DNA of 64,000 nucleotides from Acinetobacter haemolyticus (GCF_900406815.1 NZ_OVCN01000007.1:1-64000); one strand, 5' to 3'. Positions 38,904-48,558 are shown, counted from the first letter of the stretch. Made by a program: numbers and translations. Notes: generated by a model not told the origin, from the sequence alone.

Positions 38904-39713
38904 TTAAAGCTCAACTTGGAAAGTATGTTCTTTGGCTGGGAATGACTGGTCTTGAACAGCTGCATGATAGGCTTTAAATGCATCTAAAATTGCTGTTTCG
39001 CCCGCTTGCTCTTTCATGAAATTACGAACAAAACGTGCAACTCGACCGAAAGTGAGACCCAACATGTCTTGTGCAACCAACACCTGACCGTCGGTTTCAT
39101 TACCTGCACCGATGCCAATCACTGGGGTATTTGGAAATAATTCAGCGATTTCTTTACCTAACTGGGCAGGAACGCATTCAAGCAATAATACTGCTGCCCC
39201 TGCATCCACCACAGCTTGGCAGTCTGCAATCAATTGATCCGCCGCTTCACGTGTTCTTGCTTGTAATTTATAGCCGCCAAACACATGTACCGATTGTGGT
39301 GTCAAACCTAAATGCACACATACTGGAATACCATTACGGGTGAACACACTAACCAACTCGCTCAACCAAGCTCCACCTTCAATTTTGACCATCTGAGCGC
39401 CGACTTGCATCACCGCTTTAGCGCTTTTCAAGCCGTCTTCAAGCGTTGCATAACTCATAAATGGTAAGTCAGTCATAATTAAAGCATGTGAGTTCCCACG
39501 ACGTACCGCTGCTGTATGGTAAGCCATATCTTCAACCGTAACAGGAAGCGTTGAATCTCTCCCTTGAATCGCCATTCCTAGAGAATCACCGATTAAAATC
39601 GTATCAATTTCAGCCAATTCCATTGCTTTCGCCATACTTGCATCATAGCAAGTCAAGCAAGAAAACTTGCGTCCGTCAGCTTTAAACTTTCTTAAGTCAC
39701 TTAGACTAATCAT
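38904..39713 (-). CDS. panB: 3-methyl-2-oxobutanoate hydroxymethyltransferase
   Basis: First step of pantothenate synthesis: adds a hydroxymethyl group from methylene-THF to ketoisovalerate. The 269 residues include MLTCYDAS-like LTCYDASMAKAMELA, LIGDSLGMAIQGRDSTLPVT, VKIEGGAW and CVHLGLTPQSVHVFGGYK. It is coupled to panC. The folate enzyme gene folK is just upstream, a sensible grouping because PanB uses a folate cofactor. Confidence 0.97.
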   Translation of the reverse strand: MISLSDLRKFKADGRKFSCLTCYDASMAKAMELAEIDTILIGDSLGMAIQGRDSTLPVTVEDMAYHTAAVRRGNSHALIMTDLPFMSYATLEDGLKSAKAVMQVGAQMVKIEGGAWLSELVSVFTRNGIPVCVHLGLTPQSVHVFGGYKLQARTREAADQLIADCQAVVDAGAAVLLLECVPAQLGKEIAELFPNTPVIGIGAGNETDGQVLVAQDMLGLTFGRVARFVRNFMKEQAGETAILDAFKAYHAAVQDQSFPAKEHTFQVEL

Positions 39714-39752
39714 GATGATGTCCTCTACAGGCGTTTTCAGAACGAAACAATC

Positions 39753-40241
39753 TTAAGCAGCCGCCCAAGATTGATCTGCTATTACAGTCAAGTTTGCTTG
39801 CTGTACCAGTTCTAAGTCTTTTAATGAATGACCATTTAATTGTAAATGAGCATCTAAATCTAATAAGGGAAGAATTACAAAATCACGTTCCATAATACCG
39901 ATATGCGGCACAGTTAAACGTTCATTTTGAATCTGTTCTTGACCATAGATTAACAGATCAAGATCAAGGGTTCGCTCTCCCCAGCGTCGCAAACGGACAC
40001 GTCCCGCATCTTGTTCCAACTGTTGCAATTGGTCTAACAAGTCAAGAGGTTTCAATGTCGTATCCAGTTGAACGACTGCATTTAAATAATGTGGTTGATC
40101 TTGAGGTCCCATTGGGGGACTTTGATAGAGGCGAGAAACCCTCACCTCACCTATATTTGCTAATTTGGCAACGGCATCTCTCAAAATCTGTTGTGAATCG
40201 CCCAAGTTACTGCCAAGACCGATATACGTACGAATCATCAT
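39753..40241 (-). CDS. folK: HPPK, 6-hydroxymethyl-dihydropterin pyrophosphokinase
   Basis: 162 residues. Family signature RVRLRRWGERTLDLDLLIYG with GLGSNLGDS at the N-terminus. It transfers pyrophosphate from ATP to the pterin in folate synthesis. Two tandem ATG codons (40241 and 40238) overlap the pcnB stop, so translation is coupled to pcnB as in E. coli. Confidence 0.96.
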   Translation of the reverse strand: MMIRTYIGLGSNLGDSQQILRDAVAKLANIGEVRVSRLYQSPPMGPQDQPHYLNAVVQLDTTLKPLDLLDQLQQLEQDAGRVRLRRWGERTLDLDLLIYGQEQIQNERLTVPHIGIMERDFVILPLLDLDAHLQLNGHSLKDLELVQQANLTVIADQSWAAA

Positions 40242-41692
40242 TGTGTTGGTCCAAAAACCACTTGACTTAGATCACGCTGTACACGTTTACGCTTATGAAT
40301 CGGATGATCAGCATTTACTTGACCTGAATCACTGGTCGCCTTTTCGAGAAAACGATTTGCCGAATCATCTGCTCTAAATCGCTCTTTCTTTGCACGACGA
40401 CTTCTTGGTTCAGGAACATCAACCAACGGTTCAATTTCAGTGATCTTCTGTTCATCTGCATCAGCAACTTTACGGCGTGTCTTACTCCGTTGACGGTTAT
40501 ACTGACGAATAGCCGCTTCTTTCTGGTCGGTGGTCATTTCTTGGTAATTTTCCCACCAAACGCCCATACCATCAGTACTTGGATCACCAGATTTCTCACG
40601 TAATAACAAGAAATCAAATCCTGCACGGAAACGTGCATGGCCAGCCAATGCTTCTATTTGTTGAGGTTTTGGATTGAGCAAACGACTTTGCATTTCCCAA
40701 ACTTCACGAATAAAAGTTTCAGCAAAACGAGGGATAATGGTGCGTGTTGCTTGACGCTTAAGCACATCAAGACCCGCCTGAGCACGCGCCTCGGCAGGTA
40801 TTACCCCTTTATTGAGATAAAAATCACAGCGCTCTAAAAATGGCTTCCATAACAAGACTGCATAGAAAAATGCAGGGTTAATGGTTTTACCAATTTGAAT
40901 CCGCTGGTCAGTATTTTTGGCAGCACGCTCGATAAATGGTGTGATATTTGGTGGAATTTCTGCAAATAACTGTTTCCAGACACCAAACTCAATCAACATC
41001 GGCAATACCTGAGTGAGATGCCCCATGGTAAAGAGCTTTTGTGACTCATCATATAGGCGATGTGGCGAGACATCACGCAACAATTGCGTCATCTCAACAT
41101 CAAAAACATCAAGGATTGATTGGTCGATTTGAAAGTTGAGTTTCGCTGCAAAGCGCAATGCACGCAACATGCGTACAGGATCTTCCTCAAAACGCTGAGC
41201 GGGTTCACCCAAGAAACGCAAAGTGCGAGTTTTGATATCTTCAACGGCTTGACAGAAGTCAAGTACGATCGCTTTACGAGGTTGATAGTAAAGCGTATTG
41301 ATCGAAAAATCTCGGCGAGCGAAATCCTGCTCAATTGTTCCCCAATTATTATCACGAAGAATCATACCAGAAGCACTGGTCACTGCTTTTTTCGGAGGGG
41401 CACGGAAGGTCGCGACTTCGATCAGTTCACGACCAGAATATACATGAGCTAACTCAAAACGTCGCCCAATAATACGACAACGTCGCCCAAATACTTCTTT
41501 CACTTGGGCTGGAGTAGCATTAGTTACCGCGTCAAAATCCTTTGGATTAAGACCTAACATCATATCGCGAACACCACCACCTACAATATATGCCTCATAA
41601 CCTGCTTTAGTCAGACTATCGATCACATCTAATATTGAGGAAGGGAGTTGAGTTGTGGACAAACCACATTTTGACGCACGCAAAGTTTGCAA
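40238..41692 (-). CDS. pcnB: Poly(A) polymerase I
   Basis: Adds 3' poly(A) tails that promote RNA decay. The 484 residues begin the nucleotidyltransferase fold with YIVGGGVRDMMLGLNPKDFDAVTNAT, followed by RRDFSINTLYY and the RNA-binding PRMLRAL-like DPVRMLRALRFAAKLNF. The C-terminal tail (about 400-484) is strongly basic (RRKVADADEQ, RSRRAKKERF). The start is TTG at 41692 with AGGAG 10 bases upstream; no ATG is available. Assignment over a CCA-adding enzyme rests on the long basic tail and the folK linkage. Confidence 0.93.
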   Translation of the reverse strand: MQTLRASKCGLSTTQLPSSILDVIDSLTKAGYEAYIVGGGVRDMMLGLNPKDFDAVTNATPAQVKEVFGRRCRIIGRRFELAHVYSGRELIEVATFRAPPKKAVTSASGMILRDNNWGTIEQDFARRDFSINTLYYQPRKAIVLDFCQAVEDIKTRTLRFLGEPAQRFEEDPVRMLRALRFAAKLNFQIDQSILDVFDVEMTQLLRDVSPHRLYDESQKLFTMGHLTQVLPMLIEFGVWKQLFAEIPPNITPFIERAAKNTDQRIQIGKTINPAFFYAVLLWKPFLERCDFYLNKGVIPAEARAQAGLDVLKRQATRTIIPRFAETFIREVWEMQSRLLNPKPQQIEALAGHARFRAGFDFLLLREKSGDPSTDGMGVWWENYQEMTTDQKEAAIRQYNRQRSKTRRKVADADEQKITEIEPLVDVPEPRSRRAKKERFRADDSANRFLEKATSDSGQVNADHPIHKRKRVQRDLSQVVFGPTQ

Positions 41693-41829
41693 AAGACACT
41701 GTCTCCTACGTCAGGACGTAAATAACAATTTGTCGCTAATCATAGCTCTAACACACACAAAGGGCAATTTATTCTGCTGAAGTTTCAATACATCGATACG
41801 CATTTTTTACAAATGACGCTTTAGCCAGT

Positions 41830-42255
41830 TTATAAAATAAGTCTTGCCCTATTCTTTTCAAAGAGTTTTGGCCCAATACCTTTGACATTCATGAGCTCAT
41901 CTAATGCTTTAAATGCACCATGTTTTTGTCGGTATTCAATAATCGCCAGGGCCTTTTTCTCTCCCACACCACTCAAACTTTGCAACTGCTGTAAGTTCGC
42001 TTGATTTAAGCTGATTTTATCGCCAGTAATATTTACAGAAGATGAAACAGGCTTCGAACTTTGTTGCTGTGTTGGTCTAGATAAATAATATTGGTCATCT
42101 TGCCTTGCCAATTGCTGATCATGTTTTTGTTGCTGTGCTTTCCACTGTATATAAGACTGATCAAATTGTTTTGCATTCAGGTGAGGGATAACCCCGAACC
42201 CCAGAATAATCAATAATAAAAAATTAATTTTGCTGCGTAGCTGCGGCAAATTCAT
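41830..42255 (-). CDS. comEA: ComEA-type helix-hairpin-helix DNA-uptake protein
   Basis: About 141 residues from ATG 42255. The signal peptide (INFLLLIILGFGVIPHLNA) exports a polar Gln-rich linker and then two helix-hairpin-helix motifs (LNQANLQQLQSLSGVGEKKALAIIEYRQ and ALDELMNVKGIGPKLFEKNR). Such proteins bind incoming DNA in the periplasm and pull it through the outer membrane; Acinetobacter is often naturally competent. Its start lies 32 bases inside mazG, so it is probably co-transcribed with mazG. Short ComEA-like proteins that are not essential for uptake exist too. Confidence 0.85.
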   Translation of the reverse strand: MNLPQLRSKINFLLLIILGFGVIPHLNAKQFDQSYIQWKAQQQKHDQQLARQDDQYYLSRPTQQQSSKPVSSSVNITGDKISLNQANLQQLQSLSGVGEKKALAIIEYRQKHGAFKALDELMNVKGIGPKLFEKNRARLIL

Positions 42256-43030
42256 CTGATGACCCCTCAAATTTTAAATGTCTTTTTGCTTGCTCCCATA
42301 GCTGGTCCATTTCCGCCAAACTCATTTCTTGCAAGTCTTTCTGTTGTCGATGTGCTTGTTGTTCGATATAGGCAAAGCGACTTCTAAATTTATGAATTGT
42401 CGCCAGTAATGCCGTTTCACTCGACAGCCCAAGTTTACGACCTACATTGATCAAAGAAAATAGACAATCTCCAAATTCTTCTTGTATTTCATCGGTTTTT
42501 TCCGTTTTAAGCGCTTGTTGTAATTCTGCTAGCTCTTCATCTAATTTTCCGTAAGCATCCTCTACAGTTTCAAAATCAAAACCGAGCTGTGCTGCTTTTT
42601 TTTGGATTTCATGTGCTTGCATTAAAGCAGGTGCGTGCTTAACTTCATCTAATCGGGATTTTGGCTTATCCTGTTTTTCTTGCTGTTTAATTTGCTGCCA
42701 CAATTCACTCACTTGCTCAGGACTTAAGTTTTGAAATTTTTCAGCCTGAAATACGTGCGGATGACGTCGAATCAGTTTCTCACTAATTGCATCAACCACA
42801 TCTTGAAAATCAAAAGCTCCTTGTTCACTGAACATTTGAGATTGAAACACCACTTGCAGCAACAAATCTCCGAGCTCTTGACGAATTTCATCCAAATCAC
42901 CAACTCGAATTGCGGCTTCGACCTCATAAGCCTCTTCAATCGCATAACGCGTTAAGCTCTCAGGCGTTTGTTGTTGATCCCAGGGACATTTTTGTCTTAA
43001 CTCCCGCATGATTTCCAACAACTTTTCCAT
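42224..43030 (-). CDS. mazG: Nucleoside triphosphate pyrophosphohydrolase MazG
   Basis: 268-residue all-helical enzyme that hydrolyses NTPs, including aberrant ones, to monophosphates. The two MazG domains show CPWDQQQTPESLTRYAIEEAYEV and, in the second half, KLDEELAELQQALKTEKTDEIQEEFGDCLFSLINVGRKLG. The metal-binding EExxE/ExxD patterns are intact in both. The ATG at 43030 has GAGG-AG upstream; an earlier ATG at 43048 is in frame. In E. coli mazG follows relA; here relA is 1.8 kb away. Confidence 0.95.
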   Translation of the reverse strand: MEKLLEIMRELRQKCPWDQQQTPESLTRYAIEEAYEVEAAIRVGDLDEIRQELGDLLLQVVFQSQMFSEQGAFDFQDVVDAISEKLIRRHPHVFQAEKFQNLSPEQVSELWQQIKQQEKQDKPKSRLDEVKHAPALMQAHEIQKKAAQLGFDFETVEDAYGKLDEELAELQQALKTEKTDEIQEEFGDCLFSLINVGRKLGLSSETALLATIHKFRSRFAYIEQQAHRQQKDLQEMSLAEMDQLWEQAKRHLKFEGSSDEFAAATQQN

Positions 43031-43126
43031 GACCATCTCCTCACCCATTACGCTGTTGCAGTTTTAACCAGCTTCTGTCTAATATACGCTGGTCCGAAAA
43101 GTATCAATATAAAGTAAGGGAAAGCA

Positions 43127-43903
43127 ATGCAATATAGTGTTTTTATTAGTGGTGCTGCGCAAGGCATTGGCGCTGAAATCGCCCGTCTCTTTCATCAAAA
43201 AGGCTTTAAAGTAGGTATCTACGACATCAATGAAGCACAAGCACAAGCTTTGGCGAAAGAACTTGGTACAAATACTAAAGCGGGTTATTTAGATGTTAGC
43301 AATTATCCCCAATGGCAGATCGCTTTGCAGGACTTTCAAGACTGGGCAGGCGAACTTAACATTTTAGTTAACAATGCAGGAATTCTATATTCTGGGGCTT
43401 TTGAAAACACAGCTATACCTTCTCACCACCGCACGATTGATATCAATGTAAAAGGTGTGCTCAATGGTTGCCATGCAGCTTTAACTTATTTACAAAAAGC
43501 AAGTTTTGCACGCGTCATTAATCTCTCCTCTGCATCCGCCATATATGGACAAGCTGATCTTGCCTCTTATTCTGCAAGTAAATTTGCTGTACGCGGTTTA
43601 ACTGAAGCCTTAGATGTAGAATGGCAAAAATATAATATTCGTGTGCTCGATGTTATGCCGTTATTTGTACAAACCAATATGGTCAAGAATATGGATGCAG
43701 GCAGTATTCAAAATATTGGTGTGGATCTAACACCAAGAGATGTCGCACAACAAGTTCTCGCTTTAGCGCGGAAAAAAGACCACTTTTTCATTCCTACTCA
43801 TACGCCGATTGGTATTAAAACCCAATTAATGTATCAATTATCACGTATTAGCCCACAATTTTTAAACCGAATTACTAATCTGTTATTATCCAAGCAAGCA
43901 TAA
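43127..43903 (+). CDS. Short-chain dehydrogenase/reductase, classical type
   Basis: 258 residues. The cofactor motif is SGAAQGIGAEIA near 8-19, NNAG near 84-87, and the catalytic Ser-Tyr-Lys appears as LSSASA...YSASK near 138-160. The Asp in IYDIN (about 34) suggests NAD rather than NADP. GGGA precedes the ATG. The substrate cannot be predicted. It lies between divergent mazG and a strong terminator. Confidence 0.9.
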   Translation: MQYSVFISGAAQGIGAEIARLFHQKGFKVGIYDINEAQAQALAKELGTNTKAGYLDVSNYPQWQIALQDFQDWAGELNILVNNAGILYSGAFENTAIPSHHRTIDINVKGVLNGCHAALTYLQKASFARVINLSSASAIYGQADLASYSASKFAVRGLTEALDVEWQKYNIRVLDVMPLFVQTNMVKNMDAGSIQNIGVDLTPRDVAQQVLALARKKDHFFIPTHTPIGIKTQLMYQLSRISPQFLNRITNLLLSKQA

Positions 43904-43911
43904 ATAATAAA

Positions 43912-43945
43912 AGGGCTTTATATTAAAAATATAAAGCCTTTTTTT
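43912..43945 (+). terminator. Intrinsic terminator after the SDR gene
   Basis: An 11-bp stem (GGCTTTATATT with AATATAAAGCC) around a short A-rich loop, followed by a T-run of seven. Confidence 0.92.
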
Positions 43946-44250
43946 GCACCATTAGCCTTCAGTTATTAATTCACTTTTCACATATAGTACAAAAACAATT
44001 AAAATTAAATTACCGCAATATTTAATCAAAATAAAGATTCGAAGTAAAATCCATAAAAATTTATTAATATCAATTAATTAAATTAATTTAAAGTTCAAAC
44101 AAAAACCATCTCCAAATATCATAAAAACAATAGACAGACAAGTCTTTAAAATATAAAAAAGTTCGTGACTTTAAAATTTATTTTAAATAAAATCCGCCTG
44201 CCATAAAAAATGGCAATTTAATCTGAAACTATTTTTAAAGTGTTTATAAT
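43946..44250. other. Very AT-rich intergenic region
   Basis: Non-coding. Apart from a short hairpin TGCCATAAAAAATGGCA at about 44199-44216, I see no structure. It probably includes the promoter of the following small secreted protein; TATAAT occurs just before that gene's ATG (44244-44249), too near to be its only -10 unless the mRNA is nearly leaderless. Confidence 0.4.
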
Positions 44251-44679
44251 ATGAAAAAATTATTAGTTTTAACTGCAGCTGCAACGCTTTCTTTCTCTAC
44301 TTTTGCAGCGACCGAGGGTAAACCATTTTCAACTGCTGAATTAAAGGCAATGGATTGCGCAACACTTTCTGTTGAGCAATCAAATGCAAAACGTGAGTTA
44401 GCAAGCGCAGAGAAAAATATTGCGAATATCAATGCAAATGCTCAATCACCAAACAAGGCAGTAAGCAAATGGGCTGGTCTTGCAAGTGGCGCATTAACTG
44501 CTTTCGGTGGCAACTCTGAAAAAACTGCCAAAGCTAGTCAAATCGCAAGTAATCTTGCTGGCGAAGAAGATACATCTGATGCAAATAACCTAACGCTTCA
44601 AGAATCAATCAAAGCGAAAGCACAAGCGAATATTGAAAATATCGCGACATTCCAAAAAAGCAAAAAATGCAAAATCTAA
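44251..44679 (+). CDS. Small periplasmic protein of unknown function
   Basis: 142 residues. The signal peptide KKLLVLTAAATLSFSTFAA is cleaved after FAA or so. The mature part is an alpha-helical, Ala/Asn/Lys-rich protein with one Cys near the start (MDCATLS) and one at the end (KKCKI), which could form a disulfide linking the ends. A glycine-rich central part (WAGLASGALTAFGGN) separates two helical arms. I do not recognise a family. It is followed by a bidirectional terminator. Codon use is like the neighbours, so no sign of recent transfer. Confidence 0.78.
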   Translation: MKKLLVLTAAATLSFSTFAATEGKPFSTAELKAMDCATLSVEQSNAKRELASAEKNIANINANAQSPNKAVSKWAGLASGALTAFGGNSEKTAKASQIASNLAGEEDTSDANNLTLQESIKAKAQANIENIATFQKSKKCKI

Positions 44680-44730
44680 AATTATAGTCAAATCCACTTT
44701 GATTTTATGATGATGTCCTGTGCTTGAAAC

Positions 44731-44794
44731 AATAAAACCCGCCAATTGAACTGCCCCCCATGAAAACAGCCAGTTCAAAAAAGCGGGTTTTATT
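44731..44794. terminator. Large two-stem bidirectional terminator
   Basis: The outer 12-bp stem (44731-44742 with 44783-44794) encloses an inner 8-bp stem (44746-44753 with 44771-44778). The outer arms end AATAAAA/TTTTATT. It serves the small secreted protein and convergent relA. Confidence 0.85.
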
Positions 44795-44804
44795 CTAAAT
44801 GTAA

Positions 44805-47111
44805 TTAACTACCTTGTACTAAACGTCTCGCACTAATAATGCCGGGCTGTTGTTCTAAACGAGCAAGCAAACGCGACAGTTGTGCCAAACCTTTAACTTC
44901 GATCAACAACTTCATATTGGCAATTCCATCTGCCTCAGAAATTGTATTGACCTGACGAATATTGATTTGGTCTGAAAAAATCACTTGTGTCAGATCTTTG
45001 AGTAAACCTCGACGATCATAAGCTTCCACCACGATCTGGACACTTTGTCCCCGTGTTGGCTGCATTTCCCAATCCGCCTCGACAGCACGCTCAGGTTCAA
45101 GTGTGGTCATACGTACATAATCGGGACATGCGACTTTATGGATACTCACCCCTCGATTTAAAGTGATGTAGCCCCCAATCGATTCACCGTGTACTGGTTG
45201 GCAACACTGTGCTATGTGCAATTCCACATTGTCCAAGCCATCAATCAAAATGCCATGTGCCGATAAAGTATGGCTTGCACGTGGATTTAATGCTGGTTTT
45301 AACACCAACTCTGGCTCGTCTTGATCCAAATGCATTTGACGATTTACTTGGTTCATCAAGGCATGCAGACTGATATCGCCACTTACCAATGCCACCAAAA
45401 TATCATCACCTGATTTCAGGTTAAAATGAGATGAGTAATCGTTTAAATCAATACTTTTTGGATGAATAGCCAGACGAGCGAGCTCTTTATTCAGCAACTC
45501 ACGTCCCACTTCGACGTTCTTGCTGCGATCTTGCTGTCTAAACCAATGACGCAACTTATCCCGTGCACGAGCCGTTTTGATATAACCTAAAGAGTTAACT
45601 AACCAATCACGATTAGGCTCACGATCTTTTTTAGTTAAGATTTCAACTTGCTCACCTGTTTTTAAGGTGTAGGTCAACGGCACATAGCGCTGGTTTACGC
45701 GCGCTGCATAGCATTTATTTCCAACTTCTGTATGAACGTGATAAGCAAAGTCAAGCACGGTCGAACCACGTGGTAACTCTTTGATATCCCCATCACGGCT
45801 AAACACATAGATCTTTTCAAAATTTTCAAAATCTTGAATTTGATCAATGCCATTCGACTCATCATCTTCAGCATGCGGTGTGGTTTCATTACGTTCTTGA
45901 TAATGCTCAAGTACGGCGCGGAGTGAGTGCAAACGGTCATTAAAAGAATGATCCGTATTTTTGGCACCTTCTTTGTAGTTGAAGTGAGAACATACACCCA
46001 GCTCAGCTTCTTCATGCATCTCAAACGTACGAATTTGAACTTCGAGTGATTTATTTTCCGCAATCACTGCCGTATGCAAAGACCGATAGCCATTGGCTTT
46101 CGGATTGGTCACATAGTCATCAAACTGGTTGGGAATGTGTCGCCATAACTGATGTACGATGCCTAAAGCATGGTAGCAATCTGGTACCGTTTTTAATAAC
46201 ACCCGTACTGCACGAATATCGTAAAGCTGATCAAAGCTAAGATTTTTGCTTTTCATTTTTCGATAAATCGAATAAATGTGCTTCACGCGTCCAGTAATTT
46301 CAGCGTGGATATCATAGGTATCCAGTTCTGTTTTAAGTTTATCAATCACAAACTGAATATATTGCTCACGCTCTAAACGCTTTTCATTGAGCAAAGAAGC
46401 AATTTCTTTGTACCGTTCTGGCGCTAAATAGCGAAAGGCTAAATCCTCAAGCTCCCACTTTAATTGTGCAATCCCTAAGCGATGCGCAAGTGGGGAATAA
46501 ATCGTTAAAATTTCACGAGCAACACGTTCTTGACGCTCTTTGCTTGCGGTTGCCAATTCACGCAAAGCATAAGTCCGCTCAGCCAGTTTAATCAGCACCA
46601 CACGTACATCTTCTGTCACAGAAATCAGCATTTTATAAATGCCGTTTAGATGTTCACGTTGATTATTATTAAAATGATCTTCTAGACGCTTATTTTTTTC
46701 AATCAGCTCCGATAGCTTACCCATTGCAAGCGTGCCTTTTACTAGGCCCAGAACTTGCTCGCCAAACTCTCGCTGAATATCCTCTAAGGTGATCAGTCCT
46801 TCACGTACACTTCGATATAATACTGCCGCTGACAACGTATCTTCATCTACATGTAAATGCGCCAAAATATCCGCCATACCAATACCGATACTGAAGGTGT
46901 TGGTATGATGATTAACCGTGCTTTCAAACTCTTTTTGTAAGGTAAGCTCTGCAACCCGTTGTAGCTGCTTCAGCTCAGCCCCATCCAAGATATCACGCAC
47001 TCGATCTAGCCAAGATACTAGACTACTTTGCGCTTCAGCGGCATGTTCTACAGTCGCTTCCTCGGACAACTCATGGAGTCGTCCAGGTAACTGTTCACGT
47101 ACTGTGACCAT
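44805..47111 (-). CDS. relA: (p)ppGpp synthetase RelA
   Basis: 768-residue ribosome-associated alarmone synthetase. The N-terminal hydrolase domain is degenerate: where SpoT has the HD motif, this protein has SAAVLYRSVREGLI, so it should not degrade ppGpp. The synthetase domain has RIYSIYRKMKSK-like HIYSIYRKMKSKNLSFDQLYDIRAVRV and the acidic QFDDYVTNPKANGYRSLHT (FDD as in RelA rather than the RxKD of bifunctional enzymes). TGS, ZFD/CC (IAQCCQPVHGE) and C-terminal ACT domains follow. It lies downstream of rlmD by 46 bases. Confidence 0.95.
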   Translation of the reverse strand: MVTVREQLPGRLHELSEEATVEHAAEAQSSLVSWLDRVRDILDGAELKQLQRVAELTLQKEFESTVNHHTNTFSIGIGMADILAHLHVDEDTLSAAVLYRSVREGLITLEDIQREFGEQVLGLVKGTLAMGKLSELIEKNKRLEDHFNNNQREHLNGIYKMLISVTEDVRVVLIKLAERTYALRELATASKERQERVAREILTIYSPLAHRLGIAQLKWELEDLAFRYLAPERYKEIASLLNEKRLEREQYIQFVIDKLKTELDTYDIHAEITGRVKHIYSIYRKMKSKNLSFDQLYDIRAVRVLLKTVPDCYHALGIVHQLWRHIPNQFDDYVTNPKANGYRSLHTAVIAENKSLEVQIRTFEMHEEAELGVCSHFNYKEGAKNTDHSFNDRLHSLRAVLEHYQERNETTPHAEDDESNGIDQIQDFENFEKIYVFSRDGDIKELPRGSTVLDFAYHVHTEVGNKCYAARVNQRYVPLTYTLKTGEQVEILTKKDREPNRDWLVNSLGYIKTARARDKLRHWFRQQDRSKNVEVGRELLNKELARLAIHPKSIDLNDYSSHFNLKSGDDILVALVSGDISLHALMNQVNRQMHLDQDEPELVLKPALNPRASHTLSAHGILIDGLDNVELHIAQCCQPVHGESIGGYITLNRGVSIHKVACPDYVRMTTLEPERAVEADWEMQPTRGQSVQIVVEAYDRRGLLKDLTQVIFSDQINIRQVNTISEADGIANMKLLIEVKGLAQLSRLLARLEQQPGIISARRLVQGS

Positions 47112-47157
47112 ACCATTCTCCTCTGGATATGTAACTCATGTTCTAATCGTTTATCTC

Positions 47158-48549
47158 TTAAATTTTATCAGACTCATTTTTTTCAAATAAGGCAATAGAT
47201 TCAACATGTTCAGTATGGGTAAACATATCCATTACTGCAGCTTTTTTAAGCTGATAACCATGTTGTGCCAGTACACCTGCATCCCTTGCCAGTGTTGAAG
47301 GATTACATGAAACATAAACGATTCTATTGGCTCCAAAGTTCGGTACATATTGCATCACCTCAAAAGCACCCGATCTCGGAGGATCAATTAATAATGCATC
47401 AAATCCTTGTTTCGCCCAAGGATGATGTGAAAAGTCTTTTGTTAAATCTTGTGAAAAGAAGGCAGCTTGGCTCAATGAATTTGCTTTCGCATTTTCAGTT
47501 GCACGCAACACCATTTCATCACTTGCCTCAACACCTATCACTTGACCAGTATCTCCTACACATCGTGCCAAAGGTAGAGAAAAATTGCCCAATCCACAAA
47601 ATAGATCAAGCACGCGTTCCCCTTCCTTTAACTGTAGCAATTCACATGCCAACTGAATCATTCGTGCATTCACAGCACTATTTACTTGAGTAAAATCCAA
47701 TGGTGAAAATGCAAAACGAATATCGAAGTCTTCTAAATGGTAGTGTAAACGCATTGGTGCTTGCACATCGTCAACACGATGTAAACTATCAGCACCTCTA
47801 GGTTGCAAATATAATTGCCACTGTCTTTGTAACGCAAATTGACGTAAATGGTTGACATCCGACACATTTAATTCTTCCAAGTGGCGAATTAATAACGCAA
47901 CCTCGCGGTCGCCCATCGCCAATTCAACATGGCCAATATGTGCTTTTGCAGCCAATCCTTCCAGACACTTTCGCAATGCAGGGAGTGCATCAGATAACGT
48001 TTGATCCAATACTTTACACTGTTGGATGGTGGTTAAATGATTACTATGATGTTCTCTAAACCCCATCACCAAACGATCTTGCCGAGGAATATAACGCACA
48101 CCAATTCGGGCACGACGGCGATAGTCTATTTTACTGGAGCGAATAGGCGCTAACCATTGTTCAGGTTGCAGTCCTGCGAAATGTTGTAAATGCGATTGCA
48201 ATACATTTTGCTTCAACAAAATTTGTTCGTCAGGATGAATATGTTGCAAGCTGCAGCCACCACATATCCCAAAATGCGGGCAAATTGGTTCTACCCGCCC
48301 AGTAGCGGCCTCACCTTCTAGTTTCAGCATTTCTGCTTCTTCTAGACGTGTGGTTTGGTGGGTGATTTTCGCTTGAACCGTTTCTCCCACCAATGCATTG
48401 CGAATAAAAACTTTTTTACCCTGCTTTTCTTTTGGATGGTCAGGGTGTGTTCCATAGTGTGCAATACCACGACCTTCATGTGAAAAAGCTTCCACTTTGA
48501 AGGTATAAATCGGCTGGTGAGCTGGGCGCTGTTTCGCTTTATGTTTCAA
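47158..48549 (-). CDS. rlmD: 23S rRNA (uracil-1939-C5)-methyltransferase RlmD
   Basis: 463 residues. An N-terminal TRAM domain is followed by the four-cysteine iron-sulfur site ([14 protein letters not shown] and an upstream Cys), the SAM site [20 protein letters not shown] and the catalytic cysteine region [13 protein letters not shown]. It methylates U1939 of 23S rRNA. The start is TTG at 48549, with AGG 8 bases upstream at the end of the exonuclease gene; no ATG is near. The relA-rlmD-gacS neighbourhood is conserved in gammaproteobacteria. Confidence 0.94.
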   Translation of the reverse strand: MKHKAKQRPAHQPIYTFKVEAFSHEGRGIAHYGTHPDHPKEKQGKKVFIRNALVGETVQAKITHQTTRLEEAEMLKLEGEAATGRVEPICPHFGICGGCSLQHIHPDEQILLKQNVLQSHLQHFAGLQPEQWLAPIRSSKIDYRRRARIGVRYIPRQDRLVMGFREHHSNHLTTIQQCKVLDQTLSDALPALRKCLEGLAAKAHIGHVELAMGDREVALLIRHLEELNVSDVNHLRQFALQRQWQLYLQPRGADSLHRVDDVQAPMRLHYHLEDFDIRFAFSPLDFTQVNSAVNARMIQLACELLQLKEGERVLDLFCGLGNFSLPLARCVGDTGQVIGVEASDEMVLRATENAKANSLSQAAFFSQDLTKDFSHHPWAKQGFDALLIDPPRSGAFEVMQYVPNFGANRIVYVSCNPSTLARDAGVLAQHGYQLKKAAVMDMFTHTEHVESIALFEKNESDKI

Positions 48550-48558
48550 AAGATGAAC

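Noticed and set aside
44805-47111. Bifunctional Rel/SpoT
   Set aside because: The HD hydrolase motif is missing and the synthetase has the FDD motif of monofunctional RelA.
47265-47693. 142-codon frame antisense to rlmD
   Set aside because: Shadow of the methyltransferase domain; composition rich in His/Pro/Leu as expected from the opposite strand.
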